DNA of 64,000 bases from Laburnicola sp. R22_1. Taxonomy: Eukaryota > Ascomycota > Dothideomycetes > Pleosporales > Didymosphaeriaceae. The translations under genes and the position numbers were made by a program. The stretch is from NCBI GenBank assembly GCA_014281115.1, contig JACONQ010000009.1:1488001-1552000 (forward strand). The letters are read 5' to 3'. This document shows, in pieces, positions 1 through 10,268 of the stretch. Position 1 is the stretch's first letter; each line of letters starts with the position of its first letter. A model generated the notes under the pieces. That model did not search any database. It was not told the origin of the DNA and worked only from the letters and a program-made list of their open reading frames with translations.

Positions 1-1074
1 GCTTTAAAATTGAGTAGCACGAACTCAATCCCAATTGTAACCGCTCATGTCTACCACTCTGCACAAGACCGCAACCGAGGAAAGAGCACGGCGCTTGTAT
101 TCGTCATGGAAGATGCTCAACTACAAAACTCTCGCGAATGTACGCCTTATCCTGCATCTTACACATACATAGCAGGAGTTTCCCCGCATTCCTTCAAGCA
201 GCCCTGGAGGTAGCAAGATAACGTGTTTTTTCTGTAACAGGAGCAACTCGCAGACAGTCTGGGGATTTTGGTGTTTCGCACTAGTTCGCTCGAAACAAGA
301 ACAGCCGTTAGCGAACCGAGCCGCAACCCGCTTCCTTACCCGTCGACTACCCGTCGACTACCTGTATAACACCAGTTCTTTTCCTGTCTCCATCTTCTAC
401 AAGCTACTGAATGCAAGCTTGAGCCACCTAAAGATCACCCCATATGTCGCTATTCTGGTGTTGCGCACTTCCCGCAGACAAGGGTTGCCTGAAAAGGAAA
501 TGGGTACGCGTCTTGAAGATCTCAAATCAGCTGCAAACTAGGATGCTTGCCTAATCGCGTAGTGTTTTAGGCATGCCCAACCTTCACGACCTACCCCAAT
601 AATACACGGGAAACGAGGTTTAGACTGTCTTCCCACTCGCTATTATTATGCTTGCAGCAGGTGTAAGCTCGCGAGGCAGTTTCTCGCCAAGCAAACCCCG
701 AAACATGCACGCCTCCAGAGCCGCGTCGCCATACCCTCCGCGTCCCATGATCGGAATATCAAACCTATGTCGCCGACAATGGCTAGTAGCGGCACCATGT
801 CCAGCTCAACGAAGAGTAGTAAGCTTTCACATCGGCCACACAGTGCACCTTGGCTCCTCGGCATTGTTTGACCCACGTTCATATGGCTACATAGCAAGCT
901 GTACAAGACCTACTTCTCCACTTCTCTTCTTTCTTTCTCTTCACTTTCGGCTTTGCTCTCGTTGTGAGCCGTCTTCGATTCTCTCGGCCGGACCGTCTCT
1001 ACTTTTCGATTCTTGTTACTAATTTCTTAGAAATTCGTGTGCTGTGCACTATTTTTTAAAACTTTCCGTCGATC
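1..1074. other. Intergenic, no gene recognised
   Basis: Only short frames without recognisable protein features occur here. A 12-bp tandem duplication (CCGTCGACTACC) lies near 341-364. The last 200 bases, with a pyrimidine-rich run at 915-950, probably hold the promoter and 5' leader of the gene starting at 1075. Confidence 0.5.
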
Positions 1075-2174
1075 ATGTATACACTTACATTTGCATCTCT
1101 GGTCGCTCTCGCAGCGTGTGCACCGCAAAGAGGAGGCGGGCGGCGTCCGACGGCGCAGCAGCAAGCAGCTCAGGTCCCGCAGGGCATCTCTCAAGCTACT
1201 GATGGATCAATGATTCTGGACGCCACGGCCGATGTCAATGGCCTTCCTATCAGGTTCAAAATTGCTGCTCCCGCGGACCAGTTTCTGGCGGCGAGTGGAG
1301 TTCCCGGGGCGGCGGCCACGAGTGCAAATGGCACAATGGGTTCGTAGACCATCCATCTTGCTCATGCGTGCAACATCACTAACTCTCTGCAGGGGCAAAT
1401 GTTCTTCTCCACGGCGACGGCGGCCAATCCTTCTTCGACTTCCCCAACCAAAACGTGCAAGCCAACACCATGGGCGTTGCGCTCCTGGCACCCGACCCAA
1501 ACCTCTTCTGGGGCGGTGGCTCCGGCCTCGATCGCACAGATGGCGTCGCCCACGCTCAAGCAGTCAACGACTTCGTCCAGACCATGATGCCGCAGCTCGT
1601 CGCCTTCGACAGCAACGCCGTTACTTTCACAGGCGTGTCCGGCGGCTCGCTCCTCATGAGCGGCTTCTTCATCCCAGCTCAGATGCAGAACTTTGCCAAC
1701 AGCGCTGTTGAACTGAATTGCGGCGCTATGCCGCCCCAGGTCGACTTCGCGAATGCGGCGAATGTTATGAGTACGCTCAGGATCCACTACCAGAGCACGC
1801 AGAGCGAGTTGCAGTCTCTGCAGGGCAGTATCCCGCAGGCTGTCGTAGCGTATGAGCAGCTCGCTGCTGACGCTGGCCTCTCGGCAGATCAGATCAACGC
1901 TCTGCAGACTGTCGACAACACGCCCCAAGGAGGGCATTGCGAGTTTGACGGACAGGACTTTGTGTCCGGTGTGCAGACCATGTTGACGAGCTACTCAAAC
2001 GTGGTACAGGGCGGCGATGGAGTTGTACAGGGGCTGGGGCAGCCGAGCAACGGAAATGTGCTGAATGGTGTGGTTGGGAACGAGAACTTGCAGTTCGTGG
2101 GCGGACGCAAGAGGGACTCTGAGGATGGCATGGTGCAGAACAGGTGGGCGCAGGACTTGGTCGCAGAGGAATGA
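1075..2174 (+). CDS. Secreted alpha/beta-hydrolase-like cell-surface protein
   Basis: Two exons, 1075-1339 and 1393-2174 (intron 1340-1392, GT..CAG with a CTAAC branch site), give 348 aa. The first 15 residues (MYTLTFASLVALAAC) look like a signal peptide, followed by a basic, Gln-rich stretch. The second exon reads as an esterase-like core: an LLHGDGG segment resembling an oxyanion loop and, near residue 170, GVSGGS, which fits a nucleophile elbow GxSxG. The C-terminus is Gly/Asn-rich and ends with a basic-acidic tail. Similar fungal secreted proteins are annotated only loosely, and I cannot name a substrate. Secretion and hydrolase fold are inferences from motifs; the gene model itself is well supported by the splice join restoring one frame. 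Confidence 0.8.
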
Positions 2175-2341
2175 GGAGGGGTGGCGGTTGGCCTGTGATC
2201 GCATTACATGCAGTTAACCCCCCCGCCCCCGATGCCTTCAGGTCTTCGGGAGAGTTCAGGGACCTGTGTAGATTTGAAGAAAGCACGATATGAATGCGAC
2301 ATACTTGCCCTCGGGAATCACTCTTGCTTCCACAGCATCTC

Positions 2342-3193
2342 TTAGAGTGCACCAATCCCCAGTTTCTGCAGCATGCCTCCCAAGTCCACATCCACAATCT
2401 TCTCCCACCCTCTCTCAGGGCCCCACAGAACATCCTTCCCCCACACCTCCGTCTCCTCGACCAATGCCCTCACCAACTGACTACTCCTCGACACGCTCGG
2501 GTACGCATCGAACTCGACCCGCTGCACCGCGTCCAACTGCTCAAACAGTGCCTTCAGTATCCCCGCGCTGAACCTCGTATAGAACTGTTCCTCTTGGCCG
2601 ACGCCCCTGTTGCGGAAGCCCTCAAACGACGGGTGACTCGCTGGATCAAACTCCACGAACACCTTTAACAGACGCACGTTCACTGCAGCAACAAGATGGA
2701 GCCGCGCATCTATGACCCAGCCTTTCGGCGGCTTGTTCCAGCCTGGACCCAGACGCAGCTCAAGACTCGTCATGTGCGCGATGTAATGTGCAGGCAAGCG
2801 CGCAAGCAGCGGCTTCTTCGTATGGAAGAAGCGCCCGTGGATGGCGAATATGCGGAACGTGTTGCGCGAGTAGAACACATGGCTCGCTTCGGCGTGGGCG
2901 CGTCGGCTGACGTAGAACAGGCGGAGGGACGGGACGAGCGTGCGGCAGTTCGACGGGTCAAGGTCGAGCGTCTTGGGGAAGACGAGTATGTACTCGTAGA
3001 TGCGGAGGCGCAGTTCAGAGGGGAGGTCGAAGAAGCGGAAGGGGAGGAAGGGGGCGGTGGCGGGGCGCTCGTCGGCGGAGTCGTCGTCGGAGGATAGGTC
3101 GAGCGTGTCGAGGCGGAGGGCGAGCTCGTCGATGTCTTTGGTCTTCTTTATGGCGGCGGGCCGGGGCTTGGGTTTTGGCTTGTTTCTGACCAT
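2342..3193 (-). CDS. F-box-like domain protein
   Basis: A single exon encodes 283 aa. The N-terminus is Lys/Pro-rich and then acidic (about residues 1-45). Residues 57-70 (LPSELRLRIYEYIL) match the start of the degenerate F-box-like module common in Dothideomycete proteins, and the following region has the usual pattern of this group (a line on the founding of measured anatomy: VSRRAHAEASHVFYSRN, then a FEV-type strand). Such proteins may act as adaptors of SCF ubiquitin ligases, but many have no known partner. It converges on the upstream hydrolase-like gene with about 170 bp between stop codons. Its promoter should lie within 3194-3500. The family call is fairly sure; a ubiquitin-ligase role is only inferred. 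Confidence 0.75.
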   Translation of the reverse strand: MVRNKPKPKPRPAAIKKTKDIDELALRLDTLDLSSDDDSADERPATAPFLPFRFFDLPSELRLRIYEYILVFPKTLDLDPSNCRTLVPSLRLFYVSRRAHAEASHVFYSRNTFRIFAIHGRFFHTKKPLLARLPAHYIAHMTSLELRLGPGWNKPPKGWVIDARLHLVAAVNVRLLKVFVEFDPASHPSFEGFRNRGVGQEEQFYTRFSAGILKALFEQLDAVQRVEFDAYPSVSRSSQLVRALVEETEVWGKDVLWGPERGWEKIVDVDLGGMLQKLGIGAL

Positions 3194-4370
3194 TGTGCAG
3201 GGCGGTTGGTAGGGTAGTGTGGTAGGAGGCTGGAGGTTGGAGAGATGGTATCGAAGCGCTCTAAAGCGCGCGTCGGCGTCGCTTTAGAGACGTTTATGCA
3301 TCCATCGCGGATATAATATATCGAGTGACAGAACACCGACCAGCGTCACGGCGGGACATCGGGATACAGTGATACTGTCACTGGGCTACGTGAATCGAGA
3401 ATAGGTGTAGTCGGAGCGGCACGCGATCGCCACCCGGCACATCAAGCGCGGCTCCTCGGCTTAGCAAAAAAAAGAAAAGGCGAAAATCTCATTCGAGTGC
3501 TACAAATGTCTCGATACCACGGAACCGTTCGCACGACGATATAACGCGCGGCGGTTCTTGGGAGCACCGATTTTGGTCTCCCCAGCTAATACAACCAGTG
3601 CTCAATGTAGAAACGAGCATAGGTCAAATTCTATGGGTGCAACTTTCTGAGGAGCGAAGAGGGAGCGCCCGATCAGCGAGCTTTTAACGGGCGGGCTGGG
3701 TGAGTAAGCGGTTAGTCAGTAGCGTATGAGCTCGTCGTGAACGGACTGGTAAGATCTCTTCTCAATGCTACGAGTCAACTTTTCATGTCTTTTGTATTGT
3801 ATCAAATGCCTTTGCATATGCAAAAGAGGCCTGGGAGCCACTCTGTGTTTGCCAAAACTTGAGGTCTATACTACCTGCGAGCGCAACCATCTATCACCTC
3901 CATCGATGCTCAACCACCAGCACTCCTACTATGTGAACTTGGGGGCGATTTTCCCTCTCTTATCCATGTTCAGTTCTGGTTTTCTTGCAGCCCCCGTGTC
4001 TGCCTGCTTTCTCTAGGTTCAGCCTTGGATTGGAATATTCGTTATGCACTGGACGACAATGTTGACTCTGATGTCCTTTGTAAGTCGTTTTCTCGCCAAA
4101 TAACTTCATCTTATTCATAAGGTGCGAGTGTTCTCGTCATGTAATAGTGAAGTTTGTTGTGGCCCGTCATCAACCGAGACGGAAGGGACGACTGCCAGCA
4201 GGGCAAGCGCACGGCACCAATTTGCTCACACAAACTCTCCAACCTCGCTCCCTTCGCCTTTCTTGCTCTACACATTACTGCTCTGTCTCGACTTCTTCGT
4301 CCCCAACCATCTCAATCTCATTCGTTCATCTCCCCGAAGTCTGTTCTTTCCACCCATCCACTGCGTCGTC
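3194..4370. other. Intergenic, no gene recognised
   Basis: No coding region with protein-like features. Contains the promoter of the F-box-like gene on the left and, from about 4240 to 4370, a pyrimidine-rich stretch typical of fungal core promoters just upstream of the ATG at 4371. Confidence 0.5.
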
Positions 4371-4695
4371 ATGATGAAAACCATGCTGTTCGTTTACTTT
4401 CTCCTCTCCGCCACTGCTGTCGCCGGCACCGTGAGCCTAGTACCTGATTACACAACGTTGTCGACTCAGCGTCTTGTGACGGTCACCATGCCCCTGTCCT
4501 CGCTCCCAGGCCCGATTAGCCGCAAGAGCTCTCGATCCTCCACCATTGGGTATGACGTCCATGCCTCTGCATTTGCTTTTACTGACATTTGTTCCCACGG
4601 AAAAGTTCTTCTACCACTCGTGGCTCCACGGCTCATACGACTACTCCCGGTACTGTGTGGCCTCGGCCATCCCTGATACTACCTAGCACGGGCTC

Positions 4696-4703
4696 CTTGG
4701 GTG
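4696..4703. repeat. Left 8-bp target site duplication (CTTGGGTG)
   Basis: CTTGGGTG directly precedes the CAGGG terminus of the hAT element and is repeated exactly at 9635-9642, directly after the CCCTG terminus. Eight bases is the characteristic target duplication length of hAT transposons. Confidence 0.95.
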
Positions 4704-4730
4704 CAGGGCTTCCAACGTAGTGTAGTACGG
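4704..4730. repeat. hAT left terminal inverted repeat
   Basis: 27 bp, pairing with 9608-9634 in inverted orientation with one mismatch (T versus C at the eighteenth position). Confidence 0.95.
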
Positions 4731-6068
4731 TACGGTGGACCCCCATCGCTCTACGCTACGGCCCATATGAGAGCCCAGTATGTACAGGAGCCCCTAAAGA
4801 TGTTAAAATACGGTCCGTAACCATAGTACGCTCCGTAAAATCCCCCTACGCCCTATAGTAGGGCGAGATTTCCTAATTAGGTAATCTATTATTATTTTTT
4901 AGTATTAAGATTGTTAATAAGGCTTCCCTTTTAGAGATTACCTTTGTAAGGCTTATAAGATCGCTTTTAATAACCTCTCTACCTAGCTAATTCTTCTATA
5001 ACTATAAGGCCTTAATTATACAGCCTATAAGACTATTGCGATTACATATAATTATATGTTTAGCGGAGCTAAAACACCTCTTATAATTGCAGGATATGTA
5101 GGGCATAGAGAAGTAATCTATAGTTATTTTATAGAGGATTAGGTAATGTTTTTGGCCTACTTTAACCTACTAATAGTGTGGGTTATCTATAAGTTATATT
5201 AACTTTTTATTATTACTACTAAGGTCTCTTTATAGATTATCTAAGTACTTATTAAGCTATATTATACGCTTATAATATTTATAAGACTTATTACTAGTAA
5301 AAAGTATAAAATCTACACTTATTATTTAAGCCTTCTGCGTATTACTCTTATAAGCCCTAGGTACCTTATATAATAATAGGGGGGACCTAGATAGCTTAAT
5401 ATTGTCTCTTTTAGTGTTAACATATGCCTTAAATATATAGCGTAGTAAGCAATTAGCTTTTTAATACCACTTAGGGTGCCTTTTTTAGTAGTCCTTAAAC
5501 TAGGCAATATAGAGCTGTGGGTGTAACGTAGTAGCTATATAGTAAAGAGATAGGTCTAAATCTATAATAATTTTAATAAAGTATATATTAAGCTTTTGCT
5601 ACGTAAGCGTAACACCTTTAATAAGATAAAACAATTATATATAGCTATTAATTTTATATACGCGCTTAGTAAGCGACTTATAAAGTTGTTATAGATTAAT
5701 AATTATCTACTAGAGGGACCTAAATCTACTAATACTAGCGGCACTCTCTAGAGTCTTATACATCTTATAAAACTCTTATAAGACCTATATAATTATGTAG
5801 ATCTTCTCCTAATTATTGTCTATTAATTAGTTATATATAGGGTTATACTTATAGAGCCTATTAATATTATTATTATCGCTACTAGAGACCTCTAGAAGAC
5901 TATTAATATTGCGGGCGTGTTGTATAAACTTTTAAATTAGATTCTTAAGCTTATAGCAGCGTAATAGTATAAGATAAACACTATACTACCTAATTCTACT
6001 ATTCTAAATTAAATTAAGGGTGCTAAAGATCTATAACGCATTATTATTATTAAGTAATTATTATATTA

Positions 6069-6114
6069 ACGTATTCTATTAGTGAGCCGGCCACTTTTCC
6101 TTAGCATAACTAAC
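6069..6114. repeat. Fot1-like left terminal inverted repeat
   Basis: About 46 bp, inverted copy at 7838-7883. Three to four differences, mainly C/T or G/A, which fits independent RIP of the two ends. Confidence 0.92.
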
Positions 6115-7837
6115 ACTTTAGTAACTCTAATATATCTCTACAACACAATGCGATATTAGTTAACTAAGAAGGTAGAATTAACCTTATTCTTAAGGCCTAT
6201 ACTTCTAGCTAAATTTAAAGCCTATAACGCGTAGCCGCTGCCTTTAACGTTAAACACTAGTGCCTTTCTAATTAGCTTTATAGAATTACTCCACACACCT
6301 AAACTTAACTAGGGATTTAGAAACTTACTATAACTAAAGAGTAGACAATTATCTAATATATTCTTAATCTTAATTTGCGAGGATTTGCGCCCTAGCTATG
6401 TAAGGTAGAAGATATAGCTAACAAACTGCTAGGTATACGCGGTAGCCAGCCTATTAGTAAGCGCTAGGCTAAGCACTTTGTAACGCGCTTAGCTAAGATT
6501 AAAATAGCCTTTAATTAAGCTAAAGACCGCCAGAGAATACTCTAGAAGGATCTAGAGATAATTAGCGCGTAGTTTAAGCTAGTAGAGGATACTAAAGCTA
6601 AGTATAGCATTTATAACAATAACGTGCACAACTTTAATAAGACTAGCTTTTAGATAGGCGTTATTAGCTTAATAAAGGTTGTTATAGGCGCAGAGAGACG
6701 TGCTTAACCTAAGCTTATTTAGATAGGTAATTATAAGTAGGTTATTATTATCTAAAGCATCTACGCTACTAGATATACAATCCTACCTTTTATTATTTAT
6801 AAAGGACGCGTTCACATCTCTGCGTAGTATAAGAAGGCAGATATACCGCGCAATTAGAAGCTCTTAGTCTCTAAGAATAGCTAGACTAATAATATGCTTA
6901 GTCTAGAGTAGTTGAAGCATTTTAACGCGCATACAAAGGCGCGCTAGGTAGGGGGGTATAGGCTGCTTATTTTAAATAGCTATAAGAGCCACCTTAACTA
7001 GGATTTTAAGGACTACTACCTTAAAAATAAGATTCTCACCCTCTGTATGCTACCTTACTTATCGCACATTCTTTAGCTACTTAACGTAGTCTACTTCTTA
7101 CTATTAAAGCGCAAGTACTCTTAGCGTATTAGAGACTTAGTACGTAGGCGCGTCTTCTACATTAATAAGAAAGGCTTCCTTCTAGCCTTTAAAGACGCGT
7201 TTTTTAACGTGTTTATAGAGGAGAACTATTACAAGGTCTTTAAGGCATTAGGCCTTATCTCTATTAATATATAGGTAGGGTTAGATTGCCTTAAAGTATA
7301 GCTACGTACCCTACTAGCACCTCCACTATAGAAGACGCCATAGCAATTAAAAACACTAAGTAATACGCATAAGTTTAGATCCTAGTTAAAGCTAGTAAGC
7401 AACTCCTTTACTTAATTGCCTATTATAGCTTAGGCTAGCTTCTCTTAGCTTATAAAAAGTAGTAAACTTATACTATATTAAAACGCTCTTTTAACCACCC
7501 GCGTCCATAAGCTTAAAAAGCAATTAGTAGTAATAACTAAGTAGAAATCACGCAAAAGAAAGCGGATCTAGTAGGGTAGGACTATAGAGAATAGGACTAT
7601 AGTAGCGCAGGTAGCTACTAAGGCGTCGCAGGCGCCTTAGCAATTAAAAAAGGCTTATAGTAGTGGTAATTAAGAAAGAGCCTAACTAGCTCTACAGTGC
7701 TATAGAAACTATAAGGGGACTAGACACAACGCGCGAATGTATAAAAAAGATACAGAGGTATCTTCTAAATTAGATATAAGCACGACGTATATAGGCTTCT
7801 TGTTTAATAGCAATAAAATTAAAGAGTCATAACATAA

Positions 7838-7883
7838 GTTAGTTGTGCTAAGAAAAAGTGGCCGGCTTACTAATAGAATACGT
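7838..7883. repeat. Fot1-like right terminal inverted repeat
   Basis: Inverted partner of 6069-6114, followed directly by the second TA of the target duplication. Confidence 0.92.
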
Positions 7884-9607
7884 TATATAGAAAAGCTTAT
7901 AATATTTATATAAGATATATGCTACGTTTATAAAATTATAGAGTTTTTTAATAACCCTATATCTCTAGTATAATTAATATTTCTTCTAGGGTAATGCGTA
8001 GGCAAGCTTAGTTTTACAATTACTTACTCTATTACTATAAATAAGAGCTTTAATAATTAGGTTAATTATATAACCCACGCAGCGTATATAGTATTAATTT
8101 CTAATATTAAGGCTAGTTTTATCGCGTAGGTACTTAATAAATCTAGTGCTATTATTACTAGTATTATTACCTATAAAATAGTAGAGTTTTAACTTAAATT
8201 TATACTCCCTAATTACCTAGAGTATAAGCTAGACTTGCGCAGCTACTATATAGTCCCTAAAAAGATTGTAAAAGCTAATAAGTAGGTTAAGTTATTAGTG
8301 TTTTATATCTAAATTACTATAAGTTACTATAAAAATACGCTTATTAATAGAGATTTAAAGTAGAAAAATAATCTTACTAATAAAGTAAGTAATAACTCTA
8401 AGAAAGCTTATATTATTTAGAGACATTTATATATTATAACTTATATTAATTTTACTCTATAAAAAGTACAAAAGCTCTATAACCTCTTTTTTTTATTTTG
8501 CTATACTGCTTTATATATATTTTGCTAGCGTTATAGGGCTACTTAGTAGGGCGCGTAAAAGGTTAGTTTAATTCTATGTTATAAGGCCTTAGGTAGCCGC
8601 TAAAGTCGCTATTTTAAAGCTAAAATTCCCTATAATAATCTAGTTAATAAAGGCGCTCTATAACTCCTCTTCTTGCTATAGTAAATAGAATATAGTAGAT
8701 TTTGCCCTAGTAGTAGTTGCAAAAGGACTCTTAGGCTATATAGTTACTATAGTAGGTAGTAACCTAATATTAGGATTAATTAGGTATACCTTTTTAAGGT
8801 GCTATTTAATATAAGCTATACTATTAACCTTCTAATAATTAGGAGACTTTTTATTAAGGTAATAGTCCCTACAAAGCTAGTATAAGTTCTTACTAACTAT
8901 ATTATCTTCTAGGTACTCTAGCTTAGCTCTATACTACTAAATTATAGCTAGATTACACTTGCCTTTAAGCTAGTCTTTATAGCAGACCTAGTACCTAATA
9001 TAGCTAGACTTAAGGCAATAGCTGCTGTACTAAATATAGCGCTAATTAATATTAAAAAGCTCTCTAGAATAAAGCTCTAGATGCTATACATAGCTCCTTT
9101 ATATAAGTGTTAGAGTATCTAGAGTACCCTTATATAACTAGGACTAAAACAACTTACCTAATAAAGGTAGCGCGTTAATAGTAGTAGTAGTAGTAGTAAG
9201 CCTTTTTAATATAGCAGTATAGTATAGGTAATAATTAAGAGTACTTTAAAATAATTGTAAGGCCTAGGACTATATATTATATAGTATATTATAGGCAAAA
9301 GTTAATAGGTTATTATAAAAGAAGTATAAAGAAGCACTATAAAATTTACTATAATAAACGCCTATTAGATATTCTTATAATCTAAGCGTGTACTATACTA
9401 AAAAGGGTATAAAAATAGCCTAAAATAGCTCTCTAAAACACTAAAATTGCAACTTAAAAACACCTAAATTACGCATTAAAATCTCTAAAAGATACTACTA
9501 TATAGTTGTACTATAGTGTAAAATGTATATAAACTACACTACACTATGGCCTAGGGCAGAGCGTATTACGTACGGCTCACGTGATCGCTACGGGCCGTAG
9601 TTGTACG

Positions 9608-9634
9608 CCGTACTACGCTACGTTGGAAGCCCTG
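9608..9634. repeat. hAT right terminal inverted repeat
   Basis: Ends in GGAAGCCCTG and is followed immediately by the second copy of the 8-bp target duplication. Confidence 0.95.
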
Positions 9635-9642
9635 CTTGGGTG
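9635..9642. repeat. Right 8-bp target site duplication (CTTGGGTG)
   Basis: Exact copy of 4696-4703, marking the insertion point in the host gene. Confidence 0.95.
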
Positions 9643-10268
9643 CAACCAACACGTTCAAGACTACCTGCACGTCTCAGCTTCAGCGCCCGGCTGCGACTTC
9701 TAATTCGGAGCTTTTACCGCCAATTTGGCTAAATCCTCCCTTCACCACTACATACCCCAATCTAGAGTCGTTCCCAACGATTCGGCCAGATCCTACCACT
9801 ACTACGTACACCGACCTAGAGTCGTTCCCCACGATCCGTCCAGCTCCTACCACTACCACTACCACTACGTGTACGAAGATGGAGTCATCGCCAACAATCC
9901 GTCCAGACCCGACCACGACCACCACACCAAGTTGAACACTAGCATGACGAAGGTACTTGTCTCCAAGCCGTATCGACCCAGAAACTCCAATTCCGAGCCT
10001 TATCTTCCCAGAAACTCCAACTCCGAGCCTTATCTTTCCAGATACTTCGAATTCGAGCCGTAGCAACACAGTCACTCCCACCTCAAGCCGTATCAATACA
10101 AGGAATCCAGCGTCCATCGTTTCTGATTGTGTTACTACAAGGACCACCTCGGCTGCGTCCTATAATACGTACACTACCAAATCCTTCACCAACTTGGGTG
10201 GCTGGGCATCTTTCGAAACAGCACCAAGGCTTGTGCGGAGTGCATCAAAATCACCGGAAGCTCATTGA

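Larger units (their letters stand above)
6069..7883 (+). mobile_element. RIP-degraded Fot1/pogo (Tc1-mariner) DNA transposon nested in the hAT
   Basis: 1815 bp with 46-bp terminal inverted repeats (6069-6114 and 7838-7883, beginning ACGTATTCTATTAGT) that differ mainly by transitions, flanked by a TA duplication (6067-6068, 7884-7885). Size and TA target are those of Fot1-type elements. A plus-strand transposase can be read in one continuous frame despite many stops: a CENP-B/Tc5-type DNA-binding region (about 6400-6540, ANKLL-like, KDRQRI), then the DDE region with KVVIGAERRA (about 6672-6701), YKGRVHISA (about 6800-6826), and a C-terminal HIDK-like stretch near 7165. The first catalytic Asp position (NKT for DET, 6636-6638) and the second (NSYKSH for DGHESH, 6975-6977) now encode Asn, each by G-to-A change. 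Stops replace Gln and Trp codons. It inserted after the hAT and both were then mutated. Confidence 0.93.
4704..9634 (-). mobile_element. RIP-degraded hAT transposon (with nested Fot1-like element)
   Basis: 4931 bp bounded by 27-bp terminal inverted repeats (4704-4730 and 9608-9634, one mismatch) beginning CAGGGCTTCC, as usual for hAT elements, and by an exact 8-bp duplication. Without the nested insertion it is about 3.1 kb, a normal hAT size. A broken transposase lies on the minus strand: around 5514-5554 it reads YIATTLHPQLYIA, matching the conserved hAT Y-A-A-x-x-LHP block, and around 5005-5040 it reads RNSLIGCIIKAL, matching the end of the C-terminal hAT dimerisation domain. Many TAG/TAA stops stand where Gln or Trp codons are expected, as produced by C-to-T change at CpA. 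The interior is very TA-rich, while the outer 100 bases at each end remain GC-richer and carry several TACGG/CCGTA subterminal motifs. It is certainly inactive by itself. Confidence 0.92.
4371..10268 (+). pseudogene. Thr/Pro-rich secreted protein gene interrupted by a transposon
   Basis: The ATG at 4371 starts a clear signal peptide (MMKTMLFVYFLLSATAVAG). A probable intron (4550-4605, GTATGA..AAG, ACTGAC branch site) joins exon 1 to exon 2 at 4606. Exon 2 runs in frame to 4703 and is then cut by the hAT element 4704-9634. Skipping the element and one copy of its 8-bp target duplication continues the same frame at 9643. The distal part holds three tandem copies of a unit near ES[FS]PTIRP[DA]PTTTT (about 9755-9930), then two in-frame TGA codons (9933-9935, 9945-9947), then the same frame continues open to 10268 with a second repeat family (P-E-T-P-x-P-S-L-I-F). 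Composition suggests a mucin-like wall or adhesion protein; no GPI signal is clear. The gene cannot make its full product now. The two TGA codons may be a native stop or later damage. Confidence 0.7.

Noticed and set aside
9181..9202. GTA/AGT microsatellite
   Set aside because: Short simple repeat inside RIPped DNA; no sign of function.
4860..9540. AT island as centromere fragment or mitochondrial insertion
   Set aside because: Exact transposon ends, target duplications and decayed transposases explain the whole island.
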